Shown here piece by piece: positions 55,722 to 64,000 of a stretch of 64,000 nt of DNA. Origin of the DNA: Romboutsia lituseburensis. GTDB lineage: Bacteria > Bacillota > Clostridia > Peptostreptococcales > Peptostreptococcaceae. Under the pieces are notes generated by a model. The model was not told the origin of the DNA. It did no database searches and worked only from the letters and a program-made list of their open reading frames with translations. A program made the translations under genes and the position numbers. The stretch spans positions 1,550,001 to 1,614,000 of the forward strand of contig NZ_JANQBQ010000001.1 of assembly GCF_024723825.1 (NCBI RefSeq), in the 5' to 3' direction. Numbering within the stretch: the stretch's first letter is position 1; the number at the start of each line of letters is the position of its first letter.

Positions 55722-56570
55722 TTACATTTTATTATATAAGTCTTTTATATATTCCTCATCCTCTTTAGTCGCCTTTATTCCAGTCCATATATAAAATGCA
55801 TGTAGGCCTTGATTTATAAGCATGTCTATACCATGTACCACATTCAAATTATTTTTCTTAGCCCAATTTAATAGGGCTGTATTATGAGGTTTATAAACTA
55901 TATCACACACTAAAATATTACCTTTTGGGGTCAAATTTTCATCTATAGGGCATAGTTTACTTTCCATACCAATTGGAGTTGTATTTATTAATATATCTAT
56001 ATTATTTAAGTCATTTTCATCTATAGATTTAGTATCACAAATTACATCTAAACTAAAATTATTTTTAATCGTTTTTGATATTTGATTAGCTTTATCTAAA
56101 CTTCTATTTCTTATCTCTAAATATGAAACTCCTTGCGATGCTAATTCTACACATATACTTCTACATGCTCCTCCAGCCCCTATTATTAAAACTCTTTTAT
56201 TTTTTAATGCATATCCTTTTTCTAAAATAGATTTTACAAATCCTACTCCATCAGTATTAAAACCAATTAATTTTCCATCTATATTTTTTATTGTATTTAC
56301 TGCCCCAATTATGTCAGCATTTTTATCTATTTGATCTATGTATTTAATAATATCTACTTTATGCGGAATAGTTACATTGCATCCTATCATACCAAATGTT
56401 TTTATACCCTCTACTGCTGATTTTAGTTTTTGTTTTTCTACATCAAAACAACAATATATATTATTTTGATTATATTTTTCACATAAATAATTATGAATTT
56501 GTGGTGAAAAACTATGTTTTACAGGATGTCCTAAAAGACCTATTATTTTAGTCATTGAATTTATGTTCAT
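55722..56570 (-). CDS. aroE: Shikimate dehydrogenase
   Basis: About 282 residues. GHPVKHSFSPQIHN, NVTIPHKVD with the catalytic Lys, FNTDGVGF, the NADP site IIGAGGACRSI and NTTPIGM. It reduces 3-dehydroshikimate. The ATG at 56570 follows AGGAGTAAAT; the longer frame lacks a site. It lies 53 bases after the second kinase gene and upstream of the prepilins, so aroE is separated from aroK and aroQ. Confidence 0.95.
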   Translation of the reverse strand: MNINSMTKIIGLLGHPVKHSFSPQIHNYLCEKYNQNNIYCCFDVEKQKLKSAVEGIKTFGMIGCNVTIPHKVDIIKYIDQIDKNADIIGAVNTIKNIDGKLIGFNTDGVGFVKSILEKGYALKNKRVLIIGAGGACRSICVELASQGVSYLEIRNRSLDKANQISKTIKNNFSLDVICDTKSIDENDLNNIDILINTTPIGMESKLCPIDENLTPKGNILVCDIVYKPHNTALLNWAKKNNLNVVHGIDMLINQGLHAFYIWTGIKATKEDEEYIKDLYNKM

Positions 56571-56623
56571 ATTTACTCCTACCTCTTTTATTATCATATA
56601 TCTATCTATTTATACTATTATCA

Positions 56624-59080
56624 TTAAAAATTACACATTCTAAGATACTCTGTATAAATAAAATCATCTCCATTTAATTTTACTCGTCTTTTATATTCTT
56701 GTATATTATCATTTATTTCTATATCTATATTTATTTCTATATCTTTTTTAGATCCTACTTTTATATCTATTTTTCCATTGTATAACTCAATTATAGATTT
56801 TACCACTGTTGTACCTATATCTAAACTGCGTCTTTCTTGATCGTTTATATATCTGTCATAATCATATCCACCTTTATTTTTAATACATATATTCATTTTA
56901 CCCCTTGTACTACTTAAATCTACATTAATCATACTACTGGAATATGAATATCGAATAATCATAGCTAATAAAGTTAGTATTATTTTTTCTACATCATCTG
57001 GGTCTACCTCAGCTATCCTTTCTTCCTCATCTGTATCAAATAAAATTTCTATCCCATTAACACTTACGTATTTATTAAATTCATCACAAACATCTTCAAC
57101 TATACTAACTATATTATAATAATCTTTATTGCACTCATGAAATTGAGATTCTAATTTTGCCAAATCCATTATATTATCAATTAATCCCATTAACATATAC
57201 GTATGTTTTTTTACTATTTCAATAGCTTTAGATATTTCACTATTAGGATTCTTAGATATATATTCTTTATTCATAATTTCTAGTAATTGATTAGACGATG
57301 TTATTACGTTTAAAGGTGTTTTAAGTTCATGAGATATGTTAACAAAGAAATCTGATTTTATTTTGTGTTCTTTTTTCTTTATTTCAATCTCTCTTTCGAT
57401 AGTTTCAGCTTTAACTTGTTCGGTTATATCTCTTACAATACCAACTTTATTCATTTTTTTATTAATTTCAATTACCATTTCTCCACATTCAATATAAGTA
57501 TCTTGTCCATATTTATCTTTTATTAATTTTCTTTTAAAGTTTATACTTTCAGCATTTTTATTTAATTTTTCTAGTTTTAATTCATTTTCTAAATTTATAA
57601 TATTAAAGTCATTAAATTGTAGCAATTCTGATAGAACTTTATTAGAATAGTTGATATTTTTATTATCAATATCAGATATATATATACCTTCTGGTATCAC
57701 ATTTACTAATGATTCATATTTTTCCTTACTATATTCAACCGTTCCTAAAAGTTTTTTATATTTCGTTATATCTCTTACAACTATTAAACTTTTCTCACTT
57801 TCATCATCATTAAACCTAGCTCTATCAATATTTAAATAATACTGTTCATTTGATTCATCTTTATAACATATTTCTCCAGTTATCAATTTTTTTAGTAATA
57901 TTTTTTTCATATCAGATCTGTAAAAATCTACATTTTTATTTTTATTATTATTGTATAAAATTTGATTTTCATCTGCTATAAGTATTGTGTAAGGAATTGT
58001 ATCTACTATTTTACTATATTTTATGTTATTTTCTTTTATCTTTATCTCACTAGTCTTTTTGTAAGTTATATCTGTCATTGCACAAATAGTACCTATATTC
58101 TGATTACCCACTAAAAAAGGTGCGTATATGCATTTAAATACCCTACCTTCTTTTCCTCTTATTTCAGACTCTACATCTTTACCTTGCATTGTTTTCTCTA
58201 TACATTTTAAAAATTTATTTTTATCTTTAATATTATCATTTAAAAACATACTAAGCTCTATTTTATAGCTATATTCAGAATAACACTGCCACATATTTGT
58301 AAAACTTTTATCCTCATTTAATATATAACCATTTTTATCTATTATAAATGTACAAGTTTGATTTTCACCTATTATTACTTTAAGTAAATCTTGTTTTCTT
58401 TTTATGCTTTCATTTATTGTATTTGTTATATTTCCATTTAGTTTTAAGTTTTCTTTTACTTCTTTTAATTTAATATTACTTTTTTGTAGCTTTTCATTAA
58501 TTTCTACTTTCAGATTGTATCTATCTTTTAGATTTATATTAAATGTCTTGTTGAAAATGTAAATGGAACATATAATTTCTAGTACACAATTAACAGTCTT
58601 AATGATTGAATTTGTTGGATTTAACATATACAAACATAGTCCAAATATCATTAAAGTTATAGTAAAAAAATTTAATAAATTAATTTTATATCTTATAAAA
58701 TTAATTATGCTTATACATAATGTATTCATAACTACTAATATAGCTAAAAAAATCATATATGACTTTAATTGTATCAAATTGTGTAAAGCTAATAATACAT
58801 AACCTAAAATTAAATTTATATAAAAGCCAGTTTTATTTATTTTACTTTTATTATCTTTTATGCTAATTTGTAGTATTGATAAAATAGCAATACTTAGATA
58901 TACATAATTAAAACTAATCAAACTTTCATTATGTATTATATAAACTACTTTTAGTAATAAAATAATTATAATATTTTGTAACAATATAAAATTTTTATCT
59001 GTTTTATTTACACTAAAGCGTGAATATAATACATATAAACTCATCATAAATAAAGATATACTAATTATATTTATATACAT
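56624..59080 (-). CDS. PAS histidine kinase with intact His but degenerate ATPase domain
   Basis: 818 residues. Six or so membrane helices (about 1-185), three PAS domains (about 230-345, 355-440, 450-560) and a HisKA helix with FFVNISHELKTPLN; the phospho-acceptor is His584. The ATPase domain is eroded. The N box reads EKIILTLLAMIIRYS without the Asn residues, G1 reads IKNKGGYDYD instead of DxGxG, and G2 reads SLDIGTTVV instead of GxGxGL. It probably cannot bind ATP well and needs a partner. The upstream kinase has the opposite defect. No response regulator is adjacent. Confidence 0.8.
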   Translation of the reverse strand: MYINIISISLFMMSLYVLYSRFSVNKTDKNFILLQNIIIILLLKVVYIIHNESLISFNYVYLSIAILSILQISIKDNKSKINKTGFYINLILGYVLLALHNLIQLKSYMIFLAILVVMNTLCISIINFIRYKINLLNFFTITLMIFGLCLYMLNPTNSIIKTVNCVLEIICSIYIFNKTFNINLKDRYNLKVEINEKLQKSNIKLKEVKENLKLNGNITNTINESIKRKQDLLKVIIGENQTCTFIIDKNGYILNEDKSFTNMWQCYSEYSYKIELSMFLNDNIKDKNKFLKCIEKTMQGKDVESEIRGKEGRVFKCIYAPFLVGNQNIGTICAMTDITYKKTSEIKIKENNIKYSKIVDTIPYTILIADENQILYNNNKNKNVDFYRSDMKKILLKKLITGEICYKDESNEQYYLNIDRARFNDDESEKSLIVVRDITKYKKLLGTVEYSKEKYESLVNVIPEGIYISDIDNKNINYSNKVLSELLQFNDFNIINLENELKLEKLNKNAESINFKRKLIKDKYGQDTYIECGEMVIEINKKMNKVGIVRDITEQVKAETIEREIEIKKKEHKIKSDFFVNISHELKTPLNVITSSNQLLEIMNKEYISKNPNSEISKAIEIVKKHTYMLMGLIDNIMDLAKLESQFHECNKDYYNIVSIVEDVCDEFNKYVSVNGIEILFDTDEEERIAEVDPDDVEKIILTLLAMIIRYSYSSSMINVDLSSTRGKMNICIKNKGGYDYDRYINDQERRSLDIGTTVVKSIIELYNGKIDIKVGSKKDIEINIDIEINDNIQEYKRRVKLNGDDFIYTEYLRMCNF

Positions 59081-59109
59081 ACTAATACTCCCTTTTTTAA
59101 AAGTTATAT

Positions 59110-61452
59110 TTAATAACTATAATTAAAATATATGTCTGAGAATTCTATGTCTATTTTTTCATTATCACTAAAATCGTATCCACTATCTATTTTTTCTAAT
59201 AATTTATCTGCTTCAGCACTTTCTTTTAATATTAATATAAATTCACTTCCTTTATTAATTTTACTGTTAACTGCTATTTCAGCATTATGTACATCTGCTA
59301 GTTTTTTTACTAAAGATAAACCGATACCACTGCCTTCAGCACCTCTTGATAGTGTTCTATCTACTTGTTCAAAATTTTCAAATATTATATCTAATTTATC
59401 TTCTGGGATACCTTCACCTGTATCCGCCACGGTGATATATACTTCATCCTTTTTACAAGTGATTATTATATTTATATTTCCACCCTTTGGTGTAAACTTT
59501 ATAGAATTTGAAAGTAGATTTAATAAAATTTTTTCTATTTTTTCTTTATCTATCGCCATTATTTTTTTATTTGTATCTGATTTAAAATAAATAGATAGTC
59601 CTTTTTCATCAGTATATCTTTTTGTCTTTTCAACAATGTCAGTAGTTAAATTTATTAAATCATATTTTTTTATATCCATCTTGTATGTCCCATTTTCCAA
59701 ATGACCAATTTGTTGAATATTATCTAATAGCCTCATTAGCCTATAACAATTTTGCTTAACTAATCTCGTGTAATTATCAATATAGTCAGATTCATACTTT
59801 TCTTTATTCAGATAAAGTATTTTGTTGGTTTCAAATATAGTATTAATCGGCCTTTTTATATCATTTGCCACATTAGCTAAAAATTCAGCTTTGAACCTAC
59901 ATTTATTGCTTATTTCATCTAGCATTTCTTTCATTTGCTGAGTTTTGTATTTATCATCTAATGTTCTAACTACTACTAAAAAAGCATTATCTTCATATCT
60001 ATCAATTATTGCCATATCTATTTCTTTAATTTTATTTGTGTTAGTATAAAACTTTTTAAACTTACCATAATTACATTCATTCAAATAATTTTTTATTATG
60101 CTATTTAAGTTTTCAACTCCAATATTTTTTAATATTTTCATCATCGCTTTATTTCTATATATATGATTATTAGTGTTTTTATCTATTATAACAACACCTT
60201 CTGGAAGTGTTTGAAGTAATAACTTATATGTTTTTTCACTTTGTTCTATATCAGTAATAGCATCTTCCATTTTAGTTATATCGATAGCTATTGTAAGTAA
60301 CATTTTTATATTATTTAATAAAATTGTTGTTGTTATAAACTCAATAGTTTTTCCATCTTTAGTTTCTATCTTTGTAGATATTTTTTCAGTTTTTCCCATG
60401 CATACTAAGTTAATATTATTTATAAATTTAGCTTTAAATATTTCATCTGTTGATAAAATTAGATCTTCAATAGATAAATTTTTTTGATCTTTATTTAAAT
60501 TAAATAGACTAACAGCTTTATTATTTATGTATTTTATACTATTCATATTATGAATTATCACACCATCATTTAAAACATCCATTAATTTTTTATATCTTTC
60601 TTCACTTTCCTTTAGCTTATTTTTAATTAATGTACTTTCTGTTATATCACTTAAAACGCAAATAATAACTCTATTTTCATTCAATACTTCTTTAACGCAT
60701 TCAAACTTATATATCTTCCCATCATAACACTTTAGATTTTTTTCTATATTTAAGTTTTGAATTCCATCCAAAATATCTATTGAATTTAAGAATTTTGAAT
60801 TTATACAATTAAAAATATCAATTTCATTTTTATCTGAATCTATATTCATCATTATCTTAAATGCCTTATTTATATAAATACATTCTTTATCCTTGTTTAG
60901 AACGAAAATAGAATTTTTTGAATCCATAATTGAATTTTTTATATCTTTATTTAACTCTAATATTTCATTTTTATATTGGTTTTGTAAATCACATGATAAT
61001 AAGATTTTATTAGTAATTTCTGAGATTTGTTTTTTATTAGAGCTTAATTTCATTTTTTCTTTTTTTATCTCATTTTCTTTATTTTTTATACAATTTATAA
61101 TTATAAGTTTTGATACAAATAAATTTAGTATAATCTGTATAATTAATCCATCCTGAATTTTCATTGATATACTTAAAATATTTAAAATACTTAGAAGTCC
61201 TATAACTATGAATGAGATATTTTTTAATTTAAACTGATTTTTAAAACTCTTAATAACTATTAATATCATAGCTATCGAAATTGTTAATAAATAAGCTTTT
61301 AAATTTAAAATTAATATAATAGCATGAATGAAAAAAACAAATGCTAAATATATAAAAGCTTTTTTATTGTAAGTTTTAAACAAAATAGCTGATATAAACA
61401 TAATAGATATAATTATCGTTAAATTAAAAAGTTCTAATGTATCAACATTCAT
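59110..61452 (-). CDS. PAS histidine kinase with intact ATPase domain but no phospho-acceptor His
   Basis: 780 residues. Membrane helices (about 1-140), three PAS domains (about 185-285, 295-400, 415-505), HisKA and HATPase. In the H box FLANVANDIKRPIN the His is Asn (residue 530, codon AAT at 59863-59865) and the following Glu is Asp. The ATPase domain is canonical: N box EKILLNLLSNSIKFT, G1 VADTGEGIPEDKL, G2 GSGIGLSLV. The ATG at 61452 follows GGAGGAACTAACT. It lies 29 bases before the second kinase, with the same overall architecture, so the pair look duplicated and co-transcribed. Confidence 0.85.
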   Translation of the reverse strand: MNVDTLELFNLTIIISIMFISAILFKTYNKKAFIYLAFVFFIHAIILILNLKAYLLTISIAMILIVIKSFKNQFKLKNISFIVIGLLSILNILSISMKIQDGLIIQIILNLFVSKLIIINCIKNKENEIKKEKMKLSSNKKQISEITNKILLSCDLQNQYKNEILELNKDIKNSIMDSKNSIFVLNKDKECIYINKAFKIMMNIDSDKNEIDIFNCINSKFLNSIDILDGIQNLNIEKNLKCYDGKIYKFECVKEVLNENRVIICVLSDITESTLIKNKLKESEERYKKLMDVLNDGVIIHNMNSIKYINNKAVSLFNLNKDQKNLSIEDLILSTDEIFKAKFINNINLVCMGKTEKISTKIETKDGKTIEFITTTILLNNIKMLLTIAIDITKMEDAITDIEQSEKTYKLLLQTLPEGVVIIDKNTNNHIYRNKAMMKILKNIGVENLNSIIKNYLNECNYGKFKKFYTNTNKIKEIDMAIIDRYEDNAFLVVVRTLDDKYKTQQMKEMLDEISNKCRFKAEFLANVANDIKRPINTIFETNKILYLNKEKYESDYIDNYTRLVKQNCYRLMRLLDNIQQIGHLENGTYKMDIKKYDLINLTTDIVEKTKRYTDEKGLSIYFKSDTNKKIMAIDKEKIEKILLNLLSNSIKFTPKGGNINIIITCKKDEVYITVADTGEGIPEDKLDIIFENFEQVDRTLSRGAEGSGIGLSLVKKLADVHNAEIAVNSKINKGSEFILILKESAEADKLLEKIDSGYDFSDNEKIDIEFSDIYFNYSY

Positions 61453-61713
61453 AGTTAGTTCCTCCATTCTCATCACCATCCACTCAATTTTATTATTTTG
61501 CGATATATATTTACTTTTTACTTCTACTTTCCTTATTGACTTTTATATATAATTGTACTTTATTTCCTTTTTTTGCTATATAAATAATAGTAGCACATTG
61601 TTTTATTTTTTTTTGTCAGTTTTTGAGCACTTTTTATTAAAATTATTTGCTATAAAATAATGATTTTTGTTGAACTTTCTAAGTTTATTTCTATTTTTTT
61701 GTTTTTATATAAC

Positions 61714-61740
61714 AAAAAAAAGCCTATGTAAGGCTTTTTT
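61714..61740 (-). terminator. sigK terminator
   Basis: AAAAAAGCCTTACATAGGCTTTTTTT on the minus strand, overlapping the last codons of sigK. Strong stem and T run. Confidence 0.9.
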
Positions 61741-62374
61741 CTGATTTAAGCTCTTTTCTTAATTTCTTAAGAGCTCTTTTTTCAATTCTAGATACATAAG
61801 ATCTAGAGATATCAAGTTTTTGTGCTATTTCACGCTGGGTTTTATATCCACAAGTAGTTAATCCATATCGTAGAAGTACTATTTCTTTTTCTCTCTTAGT
61901 TAAGATTTTGTCCAATTGCTCATATAGTTTACCAATCTGAACTTTTAGCTCAACTTGATCTAAAATATAATCAATATCGGTACCTAATACATCAATTAAA
62001 CTAATTTCATTCCCCTCTTTATCCATTCCAATAGGGTCTTGAAGAGATACTTGAACTTTATTTTTTTTATTTGTTCTTATATTCATTAATATCTCATTTT
62101 CTATGCACTTAGATGCATAAGTTGCTAATCTTGTACCTTTATCTACGTTATAAGTTTCTATAGCTTTTATTAATCCTATCGTACCAATGGATATAAGATC
62201 ATCTTGATCCTCACTAGAATTGTTATACTTCTTAGCAATATGTGCTACTAGTCTCATGTTTCTTTCAATTAAGATTTCTTTTGCATTTTCATCTTTGTCT
62301 TCTTTAAATTTTGTTAGATATGTTACTTCTTCTTCAGGGGTTAATGGTTTTTCAAATGATTTAAGAATAGTCAA
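61724..62374 (-). CDS. sigK: Mother-cell sigma factor SigK, uninterrupted, no pro-sequence
   Basis: 216 residues. Region 2 shows NMRLVAHIAKKYNN, DLISIGTIGLIKAIETYN and CIENEILMNIR; the region 4 helix-turn-helix is TQREIAQKLDISRSYVSRIE. EISLIDVLG and VSLQDPIGMDKEGNE are typical of SigK. The start is TTG at 62374 behind AAGAAGGGGG, with an in-frame stop 18 bases upstream, so the 20-residue membrane pro-sequence of Bacillus pro-SigK is missing. No skin element splits the gene. It drives late mother-cell sporulation genes. Confidence 0.92.
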   Translation of the reverse strand: MTILKSFEKPLTPEEEVTYLTKFKEDKDENAKEILIERNMRLVAHIAKKYNNSSEDQDDLISIGTIGLIKAIETYNVDKGTRLATYASKCIENEILMNIRTNKKNKVQVSLQDPIGMDKEGNEISLIDVLGTDIDYILDQVELKVQIGKLYEQLDKILTKREKEIVLLRYGLTTCGYKTQREIAQKLDISRSYVSRIEKRALKKLRKELKSEKSLT

Positions 62375-62428
62375 CAGGCCACCCCCTTCTTATGGTGTTT
62401 CATTTTAAATTATATGAAAGTGGCCTGT
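62374..62428 (-). promoter_or_regulatory. sigK control region with nested inverted repeats
   Basis: ACAGGCCAC and GTGGCCTGT (62374-62382 and 62420-62428) form a nine-base inverted repeat whose inner arm ends at the start codon. Inside it TTTCAT and ATGAAA form a second one. CATATAAT between them resembles a sigma-E -10 (CATACAnT). If transcription starts there the outer arm is not in the RNA, and the repeat would be a DNA site, for instance for SpoIIID. A longer transcript would hide the start in a hairpin. Confidence 0.5.
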
Positions 62429-62461
62429 TTAAATTGCTTGTTTTTTTATATTTATTTTTAT

Positions 62462-64000
62462 TTATTTACTCAATTGTGTGCATATTTCTTTAAACATTGG
62501 TACTGCTGACTTGCTTTTTTCTTCCGTTCCTTCTACTAACACAGTGATTGCATACTTCGGTACCTTCTCTGGATAAAATCCTGTTATCCATCCATGATTA
62601 ACTTCTTTTTTGTTTAATGTACTTTGAGCTGTCCCCGTTTTAACTCCACATCCACCATTTAAATCTTTTAAATCTTTACCTGTACCTTCTTTTGATACAC
62701 CTTTCATCATCTCTTTAACTAAAGTAAGAGTATATGGTGATATAATTTCTTCTGGCTTTGAAGTTTTAAATGTTTTAATCATGTTCTTATTTTTATCTAA
62801 TATGCTATCATAAATATATAATTGTTTATATGTACCATTATTAGCTATTATTTGAGTCATCTGATTTATTTGTAACGGTGTAAATCCTAAACTTCCTTGG
62901 CCTATCGCAAGGTTATTTATAGGTATACTATCTGGTATTTTTCTATTATTTTCTTCTTCTAATCCAATATCTACAGGTTCATTTAGATGTAGCCTTTTTG
63001 CACATTCTATAATTTTTTCTTCACCAACTTTTTTAGCTATATCAAAGAATGCTGTATTACATGAATTTGCAAATGCTTGTTGTAATGTCTGTATGCCATG
63101 CCCATCTCTTTTATGGCAATTTAAAATTTGCTTAGTTTTACTGCTTACTTCCACTTTTCCAATACAATTGTATGTATAATTTTCATCTATTACACCTGCA
63201 TCTAAAGCCGCATAAAGTACAACTAATTTAAATACAGATCCTGGAGGATATATACTTTGCATTGTTCTATTTACAAGCTCTCCTTTTTCACTTTCAAAAT
63301 ACTGAGCTATATTATTTTGATCAAAATTTGGTCTTGAACTTAATGCTAAAATTTCACCTGTGTTTATATCTGATATTACTACTGCTGTCGGGTTTTCTTC
63401 TTTATCTGCTATTTTTTCTAATTTTTTTTGTATATCTTTATCTATTGTTAACTTTATATGTTTTGCATCTTCATTATCATTTACAGTTTTTATGCTTCCT
63501 TTTAAAATACTTAAATCTTTTGTATTTCCAGATGCACCTGCTTTAAATGCTGATACATATTTTTCATTAGAGTCTTTTAGTATATCATCCATAGATTTTT
63601 CGATTCCTGATTGACCAACTTTATCTTTAGAACTTATATGTCCTAAAGTATGAGATAATAACCCATCTGATGCATATCTTAATGTTTTTTCTTCAACAAT
63701 AATATCATCGTCTAATAATTTACTCTTTGTCTTATCATCAATATTATTTACTTCAATCTGAAATACTTGTGATTTGAGCTGTTTTTCTATATGCTTATAT
63801 ATTTCAGATATTTTCATATTACTACTATCTTGAACTATATTTCTTGTATTAATATCATTCAAAAACTTATTTTGTTCTACTATCATAACATCTTTTTTTA
63901 CAGTGTCAGTAAGAGGCTTTTCATTTCTATCATAAATTATCCCTCTTCCAGTATTTAATTCTACTTTTTGTATGCTTTGCTGTTCTGATTTTTCTTTATA
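62462..64000 (-). CDS. Class B penicillin-binding protein (SpoVD/FtsI type), 5' end beyond the window
   Basis: The frame is open from base 64000; at least 512 residues are visible. RGIIYDRNEKPL near the window edge is the typical PBP dimerisation-domain start, so the ATG at 63886 is internal. The transpeptidase motifs are YPPGSVFK (catalytic Ser), ANSCNTAFF (SxN) and GVKTGTAQS (KTG). It cross-links peptidoglycan outside the membrane. No PASTA domain is present at the C terminus. A cortex or sporulation role is suggested only by its place just before sigK. Confidence 0.88.
   Translation of the reverse strand, partial: YKEKSEQQSIQKVELNTGRGIIYDRNEKPLTDTVKKDVMIVEQNKFLNDINTRNIVQDSSNMKISEIYKHIEKQLKSQVFQIEVNNIDDKTKSKLLDDDIIVEEKTLRYASDGLLSHTLGHISSKDKVGQSGIEKSMDDILKDSNEKYVSAFKAGASGNTKDLSILKGSIKTVNDNEDAKHIKLTIDKDIQKKLEKIADKEENPTAVVISDINTGEILALSSRPNFDQNNIAQYFESEKGELVNRTMQSIYPPGSVFKLVVLYAALDAGVIDENYTYNCIGKVEVSSKTKQILNCHKRDGHGIQTLQQAFANSCNTAFFDIAKKVGEEKIIECAKRLHLNEPVDIGLEEENNRKIPDSIPINNLAIGQGSLGFTPLQINQMTQIIANNGTYKQLYIYDSILDKNKNMIKTFKTSKPEEIISPYTLTLVKEMMKGVSKEGTGKDLKDLNGGCGVKTGTAQSTLNKKEVNHGWITGFYPEKVPKYAITVLVEGTEEKSKSAVPMFKEICTQLSK

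Noticed and set aside
61724-62374. Skin-type prophage element or recombinase in sigK
   Set aside because: The gene is continuous and no large serine recombinase is seen on either side within the window.
1-64000. CRISPR arrays, tRNA or rRNA genes, insertion sequences
   Set aside because: No regularly spaced direct repeats, cloverleaf-like segments with TTCGA/CCA features, transposase motifs or terminal inverted repeats were found by eye.

Overview
The window is very AT-rich, with short gaps between genes, strong AGGAGG-type ribosome binding sites and almost all genes on the minus strand. It carries sporulation genes (sigK, a SpoVD-like penicillin-binding protein), codY, a T-box leader on alaS, and the alaS/ireB/ruvX, isc, rpsP/ffh/ftsY/smc/rnc and efp/aro blocks in the order I associate with Clostridioides difficile and its relatives. 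I infer a spore-forming anaerobic member of the Peptostreptococcaceae (Clostridioides, Paraclostridium, Romboutsia, Terrisporobacter or similar). The species cannot be read from the sequence.

Layout. 1-3.9 kb: end of a DUF457 membrane protein, Fur, an LCP cell-wall ligase, a membrane protein joining a haem-type reductase region to a covalent-FMN domain, DUF1292 and RuvX. 3.9-8.4 kb: two tandem copies of an unnamed ectodomain/membrane protein, inserted between ireB and ruvX. 8.4-15.3 kb: ireB, alaS with an alanine T-box, mnmA and the iscR-iscS-iscU set, with a readable IscR-type promoter and operators. 15.6-30 kb: ROK kinase, a GNAT protein, rarA, codY, topA, dprA, a ComM-like ATPase, yraN, capA (plus strand), an FMN hydroxy-acid oxidoreductase, rnhB and brnQ. 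30.5-40 kb: MarR/MATE, a membrane-anchored coiled coil, a PPDK-like multidomain protein, rbgA, manA (plus strand) and a 388-residue protein of unknown function. 40-51.3 kb: rplS, trmD, rimM, khpA, rpsP, ffh, ylxM, ftsY, smc, a radical-SAM gene and rnc, i.e. translation, protein targeting and chromosome structure. 51.5-56.6 kb: a zinc-ribbon protein, efp, aroQ and aroK, four overlapping prepilin genes, and aroE. 56.6-64 kb: two large PAS histidine kinases, sigK, and a class B penicillin-binding protein cut by the window edge.

The strongest unexpected signal is the kinase pair at 56624-61452. The upstream protein has an intact ATPase domain, but Asn replaces the phospho-acceptor His. The downstream protein keeps the His, but its ATP-binding boxes are eroded. 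Each looks inactive alone and the two are complementary, so they may work as an obligate heteromeric kinase. Other points of interest are the tandem duplication beside ireB, which left a remnant of the ireB 3' end; a four-gene minor-pilin tip set inside the shikimate genes, one member with an apparent frame problem at its cleavage site; a sigK with neither a skin insertion nor a pro-sequence; and a degenerate KaiC-like/PPDK-like composite protein. I saw no tRNA, rRNA, CRISPR array, insertion sequence or phage gene.
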